DNA from: Symbiodinium natans
Lineage: Eukaryota > Sar > Dinophyceae > Suessiales > Symbiodiniaceae
DNA: 64,000 nt
NCBI GenBank assembly: GCA_905221605.1
Contig: CAJNDS010002152.1
Coordinates: 1 to 64,000 of the forward strand
Direction: 5' to 3'
Shown: positions 56,342-64,000 of the stretch, one piece after another
How the letters are laid out: every line of letters starts with the position of its first letter
Numbering within the stretch: the first letter of the stretch is position 1
The notes under the pieces: model-generated
The model's database searches: none
What the model was told of the DNA's origin: nothing
The model's input: the letters and a program-made list of their open reading frames with translations, nothing else
Translations under genes and position numbers: made by a program

Positions 56342-56650
56342 CTGAAAGCAAGCTGGAGTCGCACTTGTGATTTGCTTGTGCGACAGTGGATTTGTAGCTG
56401 GTGAAGATGGCAGCCTCATGAGCTGTTATTCTGAGTACGTGTCTCTTTGGCTCTTTCTGTAAGTGTAACAGTGCACGAAGACCTCCTGGTCAAAGTCCAG
56501 GGGTCCAGGTCTTCATTCACCTGGATGAAAGCACGGAGGATGCGGAGCTCAAGGGTCTGGAGGAATTGTGGGCTCTGACGCTACTGCTCCATCTTCTCTT
56601 ATTCATGCTCAGCGACATGCATGGGAGCTGGCCTGAGGGGTGGTAATCAC

Positions 56651-59600
56651 GCCCTTGGCACGCTGCGCAAATTTCAGTGTCGACAGGGACTCTGCGAAAG
56701 CTTCCGCGGCTGGCGACACCATGGCCTCACATCCAGCCACGGGCCACGGTGCTTGCAGAGTATGTCGATCACACGCTGCCCCAGAATCACGTGCAGCCAA
56801 TGATGCTCTACCAATATTTCGGAAAGGTTCCAGGTGCAGTAGCTCAGTAGCACCAAATTCAAACAGTTGGCAACCTGTCCCTCTGCAGTCTGCCAGGCTG
56901 CCATCATTGTAGTGCGGCAGTTTCCTCCAAGAGAATCCTCCAGCAGTCGTGTGAGCTTCGAGTCGCGATAGGGGACGTGGGGCCGGCAAACAGGGCCGCG
57001 CCGTTCAGTCAGCGCTGAAATAACGTTGCCTCACCCAAAAAAAGGACAAACCAAGATGTGGGACTCAGGCCACAGGCACACCAGCTGCGAGTGGGCTCGG
57101 CTTCTTTCGGCTCTCAGTCCGAATCTGGAGGCTTCAGCCAGGAAACCTAGAGCGGAGAGGCTCTGATTGATCTTCTTTGTCTCCTCCAGGCGCTGGCCGG
57201 TGGCGCCTGGCAAGTGTTTTGTCGACCCGCGTGGGTTGGATATATCATATATCATATATCATATATCATATATCATATATCATATATCATATATCATATA
57301 TCATATATCATATATATATATATATATTTATTTATTTATATATTTATATTTATATTTATATTCATACTTATATTTATATAATATGTCATACATGTATATA
57401 TATATATATATATACATATGTGTGATAGAGTGTGGTACTGGGCAATGCCGACGCAGGTGGGCAGGGGGGCTGTGGGTTCTTTCGGGCATCCAAGCTTGCG
57501 GATGAACACCGCGGCGATCTTCCACCATGTGCACGTGCTCAAAAACAGCCGGGTTGTTGCGGTGTCAACTGAAGATTTGACTTCAAACGTACTAAGATGA
57601 CTATAAGATACTATAAGCTGCTTCTGCCATGGCCTGTCAAGCGTGGCCTCTCCGAGCCAGCCAGGTCCACCAAGTTCAGCCGGCCTGTGCGCTTGCCCTC
57701 AATGCTCTCGTGCTCCACCACCTCGCTGCCCAGCCAAAGGGAGTTGCAAGACTATGGTGGCTGCTTTCGAAGCGAAAATTTAGTCTAGACTGAGACGCGG
57801 GCTATGATGAAGACTGCATGGGAGCGACTGGATGTGTCATTGGCGCCTGTCTGAGCTGTTGCCCTGGCAGTCGATCCATGCCCCATCAAAGTCTGCACCT
57901 GTTTGCGCACGTGCTGAGAGCACGAGATGGAGTTCTGTGCATGCTTTCACCGCCTCGTCCGGGCTTCGGCAGAGCCATTCTGAGAGGCCCTCCACAAAAA
58001 CCCCCTTCCTGCGATCTTCGCCTCGGGCTGTGGGCTGAAGAAAGAAGCTTTTGCAGCATGTTGCGGGTGTGGTGGACGTTTACAGACCCAGGACAAGGCC
58101 AATGACTCCCTGAACACCTTCTTGGAATTGTCGGCACGTGGCGGATCATCAAGTGCGACCGATCAGGCTTTAGCAGGTCAGAGATGACCTCGTTGTATAT
58201 CTGCAGGTAGGATGCACGAACCTGAGCTGTAGCGGTCGCCATCTTTCTGGAGCAGCTCCATGTCATGTCCCTGTTTCCCCCCCCCCCCCCCCCCCTTGTT
58301 TCCCATGCTCATCTCCCAAAAGAGACCCCTAATAGTAGTATCCCCCCCTCATCATAAGGACCCACAATAACGCACCAGCAACATCGTAGACCCCCATGCC
58401 CGACTGTTGCCCCCTCATTGCTCCACCTGGAAGCCTGGAAGGATGCGTGGGCATGCTGAGCATCTTGGATATGCTGGAAGATGTCCTGCCACGAAGGTCA
58501 CTGGGTAGTTCTGAGTGAGGATACACATACCCCGAAACAAGGTCATAGTTTACTGGAACTATAACTAGCTCTAGTTGCCCTTCTTAGAACAACCCTTCTT
58601 CTAGAAGTACCCAACTTTCACTCCTCCATGGACCGTGGGATGATGCCCCCATCTTGACGAGATCCCTCCATGGTGTAGGTCTTCCCTGTTCCGGTTGGGC
58701 CATACGCCAAGATCGTGGCGTTGTAGCCATCCAGGGCTGACATCACCTTTGCCCGGCCAAGTCTGCTCAAGAACCCATACCCTTAAAAACCCTACACTCT
58801 ACACCCTAAACCCTTTTGCATCCAGGTCTGTTGCAGACAGACGGGTTAAAGTTTATAGTAAACCCTAAACCCTAAACCCCAAAACCTTGCTGTTAAGGTG
58901 ACATGCTCTCAGCCGCTTCGTCATGCCGTCGAGCGGCTGATGTTCGTGCAGTGTTTGTGTACACCTCTGGTTGGGAAGCCACTTGGTCATACCTCATCTT
59001 GCGTGGCAAGGGCTGACGATAGCACAGCTGGCACAAAGAAGCTACGCACAAGAACACCGAAATCTGCTCAACGAAGCCACAATTGCTGATGACCACTTGC
59101 TGCAGTGGAACCAATGTTCACAAGCAAGGCGCACGTGGTCAAATGAGAACGTGTGGGTATTCACCACTTGGCTGGTCCCGCTGGCCCGGTCGCCAGCATT
59201 CATCTCTGCAATTGTCTCATACAGACAAATCCTTGGATGGCGGTTCCCCAAGCTAAGGACACCTAAGACCGGGCACGTCACGAAAAACGGCTACCACTGA
59301 TGTCATCTTATGGGGCCACGTCGCGCGTGCAGGCCACAGCTTGGACCAGTGCTGGTGCCACAACCCCTCTAAGCTTGCCAAGTGTCTGTGAAGGTCCCGG
59401 TACTGACCTAGGCCAAGATTGCGAAGACTAGAGTTGTCCATTTTAATTTTATTTACTACCCTAGGCCTTACGGCTCCATTTGCCCTTAGCTCGCAGACAG
59501 ACTCTCAACCACATCTACCCTTCATTCGCTGCCCTCCACAATCGACCTTTCAATTTGTTGCTTGGGAGTGGTTCAGGGACGGAATGGCTGCCCTAAACCC

Positions 59601-59758
59601 TAAACCCTAAACCCTTTTGAACCTGGAAGCTGCTTCATGCCAGGATTGAAACCCTAAACCCTAAACCTGTTCCAGCCAGGCGGCACTACATGTTGCCACA
59701 CTGGCGAGGAAAGCTCTCGATCCAGTGGTGGGCGTACGCGAATGACCACGCGAAAGTA
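56651..59758 (-). CDS. Kinesin motor domain, about ten small exons
   Basis: The motor can be read in order on the minus strand. About 59700-59758: [15 protein letters not shown] (first strand). 59135-59250: NTHTFSFDH. About 58925-58978: [16 protein letters not shown]. 58625-58746: GYNATILAY and the P-loop [13 protein letters not shown]. 58427-58485: [10 protein letters not shown]. 58138-58221: [17 protein letters not shown]. 57951-58008: [11 protein letters not shown]. About 57800-57870: [11 protein letters not shown] (switch I). 57648-57725: [12 protein letters not shown] (switch II). 57147-57206: [20 protein letters not shown]. About 56900-56985: [20 protein letters not shown]. 56651-56725: [14 protein letters not shown]. 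All nucleotide and switch residues are intact, so this should be a working microtubule motor. The subfamily is unresolved. At least one donor appears to be GC (after 57648). The ATG is not located; it should lie between 59.76 and 60.88 kb. Confidence 0.88.
57236..57420. repeat. (ATATC)-type 10-bp repeat followed by AT microsatellite
   Basis: Units of tatatcata repeat regularly from about 57238 to 57310, then (ta)n and tttatatt units to about 57415. It lies in the intron between the switch II exon and the next motor exon. Confidence 0.93.
58790..58882. repeat. CCCTAAA telomere-type patches in a motor-domain intron
   Basis: Two patches (about 58787-58812 and 58860-58882) of CCCTAAAC units. Together they lie between the exons for the N-terminal strand region and the P-loop. 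Confidence 0.88.
59590..59668. repeat. Two short CCCTAAA patches
   Basis: About three units at 59592-59613 and two at 59650-59668, within the first recognised intron of the kinesin motor. Confidence 0.88.
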
Positions 59759-59764
59759 CCTTTA

Positions 59765-60880
59765 TGGCTCGACTTAACCCTGCACGCGGAGTAGGTGCTG
59801 GCACACCGATCATGTACACCGGCCCCCGCACGTGCAGGCAGCTTTCAGGCTCTTTCCGCGTCCTTCATCCTGTACTCCTCTTTGAACGATTCTCATGCTC
59901 ACTGCGCAGCGACCACTCACTCCCGGACGACACGCCCTGTTATACGTTAGAGAAAGCGGATGCCACCCCAATGCTGGTGTCGGCATATTTTGCTCCTTTG
60001 TGACTACCTTCCCCCTACTCCTCAAATCTTTCATTTCATCGTTAATGGCCACTTGCTCTCCCCCTCCCCCCGTTCTGAGTGCACAGCTCGTCCGCTTGGT
60101 CGAAAAGCTCGACCTGCAGTGAAAGTTTGATTTGTCTTTGACAGCCTCCAAAGGCAACTGTAACTATGAATCGAATGCTGTACGAGTAGCTCAAAAACAG
60201 GCAGAATGCGGCTTTATCTGCTCTGCTTTGCTGGATTGTGCCATGTCGGCACAGCCAGCCTGTGGGGTGTTCATGGCCAGAAAGGGCACTGCCGAGCCTT
60301 GGTAGCGTGTTGCGAGAATTCGCTTGGACATGGATGCTGGCTGTAACGCCCGTTTGCAGGCTTCAACTTTTGGCTGCGTGGCGACTCAGTGCGCGAGGAG
60401 GTGCGCCCAAAGCCTCAGTATTTGGCCCCCCCAGATCGAAGGCATCGTTCATATGCTGTTTACCACTGCAGGTGGGTCTCGAAGTGGCGAACTTGTGACC
60501 AACCAATGGCAACGACCACACAATGCCGCGACAAGTCTGCTGCTGTGCTGAGTGCTGAGGCTGCATTCCCTGCACACCAGGGTGCTCGCACGCCCACGCG
60601 CGTTCATGAGATTGGCCCGATGCGGAACTGACCATTGCTGGACTGTTATTTGACGATGGTGGTTCTTGTAAGGGCTTAAGCTCTGGTCTCCCACTGTACC
60701 CAATTTTTCATTTTGTAGTGGGTACATCTTCATGTTGAGCCAAGACCATAGGCTTGCAGCGAAAAAAACATGCAGGTAACAACTTTACTACGTCATGCAA
60801 TGCCTTGCGGGGATGATCCATGCACTGTACACCCTAAACCCTAAACCCAGCTGCTTGGCTAGAGCGCCTTTTTCACTGCG
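59765..60880. other. Probable kinesin 5' region and intergenic DNA
   Basis: A minus piece at about 60055-60120 (LQVELFDQADELCTQNG, after a CAG) might be an N-terminal exon of the kinesin. The rest shows no clear coding sequence. A short CCCTAAAC patch lies at 60832-60848, between this gene and the stop codon of the next. Confidence 0.35.
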
Positions 60881-60881
60881 G

Positions 60882-62820
60882 CTACATGGCTCCGAAGAGG
60901 CGACCTTCCAGGTAAGCTTGCAACTGGTCCTCGTTCAGTTCACGCGTCTCCAGAACTTCCAGGCCGCGAAATAACAGCCTGTTTTGCCAAGCAAAACGAG
61001 TATGAAGATACTAATCCCAAAGGAAGAATGTTTTTTGGGAGGTTCTTCAGCAACCAGTAGAAAAGATTACCAAACCCACTCCCTCCAAAAATCGCATCGC
61101 ACAAACAAACTCCCATTGCACAGCAAGCCGCTCGTAAACCAAATCCTCTTCACTGAGGTTGCGAATTCGATCACGATGCTGCGCTTCCTTGATGTTCCTC
61201 ACATTGTCCGCCTTCGTTGCCAATACCTCCAGCCCTGAGGCAGACAAAAGCACGAGTACACTGCACTCCTGCCGTCGTCAACAAATCTTGATACTTGTAC
61301 TCCTAATGCTGCTCGGGCATCCGAAGCGGTGACATTCCGTCTCCACCTGCATCTTCGTCCAAGAGGTGAAGTCATCCCCTTTGCCTCGGCATAACTCGGA
61401 CCATGAAGACCCATGAACGGTTGACGTTGGCAGCACGGCCCTGTATCGAGACCTCGTGTTCTGCCTGGCCTCTGCCCTTGTCACGTAACAGACCGTAACA
61501 GCAGCAATTTACGTCCGTCAGGGGCACAACCCTTTCATAAAGGCAGCGCAAAGCTGCTGAGAAGTCGCTGTAGCAGATCCCTGCGAGATCCAGACACCAG
61601 CTCCTCATCATGCAAAAGTCAAATCTCTTCTGCTGTCCATGCAAGACAAGGACCCTGGCCAGAAGACAGCATCTTAAGTATTTACATTGCCAACGTCCAA
61701 TGTGGAAGTAAAATGCATGTAGAGGGTGCCGTGCGAACTCGCCTTGCAACCAACTGCAGGCAAAGATGCCGCAAGATCGCGCAGTCGCACTCGCAGCTCG
61801 TCGTCCGTCATATTCCGAAAAGTGTCCTCCCAGCAGGACACCAGACCATCAGCGCACGCATGCAGCACCGGAAGACAGACATGCAAAAGCGGAAGGCTTC
61901 TGTTTCCAAACTCTGCTCCTCCCTTTTCGGCACCGGCCGGAACCACCTACCATCCTTCTCCAGCGAGTCTGTGATTGCCTCTCGTGTTCGCATGTCTCTT
62001 GGCAGGCAGGAGGTCGTGTATTCATAAGACCGTGTATGCGAGACAGTACCCTTGCGGAGAGAAGCAATCTACAAGCAAAACCATATCGGCTCTCCTCGCA
62101 GTCGGAAAGTACGGCAACAGAGCGCACACGCCTCCGTTTGACAGGGCAAACTGTTCGTGTACCCAAACAACTCATGCCAGGAAGCATGCCAGAAACATGG
62201 CATGCCAGTTGCAGCACGTCTTCAGGACATGTGGCTGGTCGGGGCGTTGCGCTCGGACATAAGGCTCCGGAACAAAACCTAGGTCAAGCGACCCTAGGTA
62301 CACACGTGCTCATCAACGAGCTGCGCTCAGAATGCTTCTCAAGAGTCAGCAACGCAGAGTGATGGCAACGCATGACGCAAACTCATACGTTGCCACATGA
62401 TTCTTCCAACGGGCGCCCAAACTGCAGCATCGCGGCAGATTGTGTCAGCAGTCTCAGGCAGCACCTCTCCCATAGAGCCTTCGAGCCCTGCAGTCGGCAC
62501 ACAGCCACAGGGTAGCACAAGTTGACAAGGGCCAACTGACAAGACACATTTGCATTGCTTCCAGAGAGCGGATGTCTTGGGTGTTGTCGAGTCGACTCCT
62601 GCAAGGCTGTGTGGCAACTTCTGGCCCTTTTACAACACAACGGAGTGTTGCTTGTTCTGCTTGTGCAGTTCAGTACATCTTTGCTCTCTCTGCATGAGAG
62701 TGCCGGGGGCTTCGGATGATGGATGATGAGAGCCACATGTGCAAAGAGCACACCCATGAATCATCGTCTCGCACTTTGCGTAGGATCTCCTCAAAGCTGG
62801 CTGCAAAGCGCCATGATGTG
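60882..62820 (-). CDS. Multi-exon gene of unknown function with clear terminal exon
   Basis: Convincing minus-strand exons, from 5' to 3': 62710-62815 (FAASFEEILRKVRDDDSWVC), about 62395-62520 (GSMGEVLPETADTICRDAAV), 61720-61945 (LPVLHACADGLVSCWEDTFR and MTDDELRVRLRDLAASLPAV), 61440-61660 (QKRFDFCMMRSWCLDLAGIC and SAALRCLYERVVPL), 61340-61400 (GDDFTSWTKMQ), 61075-61237 (GLEVLATKADNVRNIKEAQH and LSEEDLVYERLAVQWEFVCA) and 60882-60985 (VLETRELNEDQLQAYLEGRL, then GAM and a TAG stop). The 61237 exon is preceded by a clear polypyrimidine-AG. The helical segments of the form (T/S)-x-(D/E)-(E/D)-L recur, but no family was identified. The 5' end is not certain and could lie beyond 62.9 kb. Confidence 0.55.
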
Positions 62821-62829
62821 GTACATATG

Positions 62830-64000
62830 GCCTCAGGGCTGCATTGCAAGCCACCGACTCCTTGCGAACCATCTGATTCGGGCTCCAGGTTTAGGGAACG
62901 ACTTACAGAGATACGCCTGCCAGTTGTGTGGCTGATAGCTTATGATTCTGTTAGACAGCAGCCCATGCCACGCCGCCTAACTGCAGCTTTCTTTCTCGCC
63001 GGCCGGTCAACCTAGTCTTAGCGTCAACCGAAGGAAGATAAGGTTGTAATCCCTCAAGGGATGCCGAATTCTTCCTGACATGCTCTCTCATTACACGTCA
63101 TGCCACCTGGACGCCTTCGACATGCAATGCTGTCACTCGCATTGATGTTCGTACCCGATTAGAATGACTAGAAGCATCAGGTGCCGAAACCTTGCAGTTC
63201 TTGACCTCACTAAGGGCAATTCTGTGCTGAACCATGCGGAAATGCAGTGGTGCTGTCAGATGTTGGTAGATGGAAGAGTCTGTCTGTTTCGTGGGAATGG
63301 TGCCGGGAGGTTGTCCCAACGTCACAATCGCATCATGCGCCTGGAAGCAGTGCTAAAATTCAGCTGACCATCCCATACCATCCCATAAGGCAGGAGCTTG
63401 TCTGGAGGTGGCGGCAAGGTGCTGAACCTCGGACCACGGTCCTGGGAGTCGCGTTTGACATGACCTTGTTGCATCGTGGTTCGACAAGTCGTTGCTGGTT
63501 TGGTGCGGTTTTGCCCTTACTTTGGCCTGGGCTTGGGCTGCCATTCTTGGGCAAAGCAAGATTTGTGGGCGGTGTAGTACGCATGGCAGGATGTACGGAG
63601 GCGAGTTGCCAAAAGGAGCTTGGGCCATCAAGTCATGTCAGCAGGTCTGCTGTGAAGCCGCCCATCTTCGTCGAGACACCTGTAGGACGAATATATCTCC
63701 TGCCTGAACTAGTTGAAAAAACTGGAAAGCACGAGCGGGGCGAGTACAACAAGGTTTGACGGCTTGACATGGTTCGGACTAAGTGACTATAGCTGTGGCG
63801 TGGGCGTGAGCTTCCGTGGCTTGTCCTTCTTTCTTCAATCTTTGGGGTACAGCGTGGAACGTATCAGAGTCAAAAGCCTCCTTTGGAGCGCGCGCTGTAC
63901 TCAGTAAGCGACGCTGGCATTGCATTACTTACAGCATGTTCGACTTTTTACCACATCGCACCTAACTGGATGTGATTGTTTCTTCCCATCGTCTCCTTGG
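62830..64000. other. No confident gene at the right edge
   Basis: A plus-strand frame at 63247-63759 is open for 170 codons but has no recognisable motif and lies against the general direction of transcription. Minus-strand frames are short. It may be the promoter or 5' region of the 60.9-62.8 kb gene. Confidence 0.25.

Noticed and set aside
61720-61945. LETM1-like domain in the 60.9-62.8 kb gene
   Set aside because: The segment with TDDELRVRLRDLAASLP recalls the acidic helix in LETM1-type proteins, but the surrounding residues do not follow the family.
63247-63759. Plus-strand 170-codon gene near the right edge
   Set aside because: There is no motif, the hydrophobic residues are scattered and it is opposite to all other genes; probably chance.

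Overview
This window looks like nuclear DNA of a photosynthetic dinoflagellate. The main evidence is a head-to-tail array of nine intronless genes for a plastid-targeted PsbY-like photosystem II subunit. Each carries a signal peptide followed by an FVAPP motif, as in proteins sent to a plastid with extra membranes. Supporting signs are: practically all recognisable coding sequence on the minus strand over about 60 kb; intron-dense genes with tiny exons and some non-GT donors; a Mei2-type RNA-binding protein; and many interstitial TTTAGGG/CCCTAAA telomere-type tracts. The genus cannot be fixed from the sequence alone.

Layout, left to right (genes read right to left): an unidentified exon at the left edge (0.1-0.3 kb); a low-complexity block (1.1-2.4 kb); an intronless Mei2-like three-RRM gene (4.3-5.4 kb); a gene-poor AT-rich stretch (5.4-8.3 kb); exons of an unidentified gene (8.4-10.0 kb); an intronless 500-residue coiled-coil protein (11.7-13.2 kb); a coiled-coil gene in short exons (14.3-16.6 kb); a leucine-rich-repeat gene (18.0-20.7 kb); a repeat-rich gap (21-23.7 kb); the nine-gene psbY array (23.8-30.2 kb); candidate membrane-protein and coiled-coil exons (30.8-32.7 kb); a long coiled-coil gene built from many similar mini-exons (33.1-41.5 kb); exons of one or more Cys-containing, partly hydrophobic proteins (42.2-50.6 kb); a kinesin with a near-complete motor domain in about ten small exons plus stalk exons (53.6-59.8 kb); and an unidentified multi-exon gene with a clear terminal exon (60.9-62.8 kb).

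The genes do not form one pathway. PsbY belongs to thylakoid photosystem II. The kinesin and the coiled-coil proteins suggest cytoskeletal or flagellar roles. The Mei2-like protein suggests post-transcriptional control. The sharpest observations are the psbY array, whose mature protein is unchanged in all nine copies while spacers and presequences vary, the exon-duplication architecture at 36.6-38.3 kb, and two 99-bp inverted-repeat elements of one family at 32.9 and 54.8 kb. Exon limits in the split genes were read by eye and are approximate.
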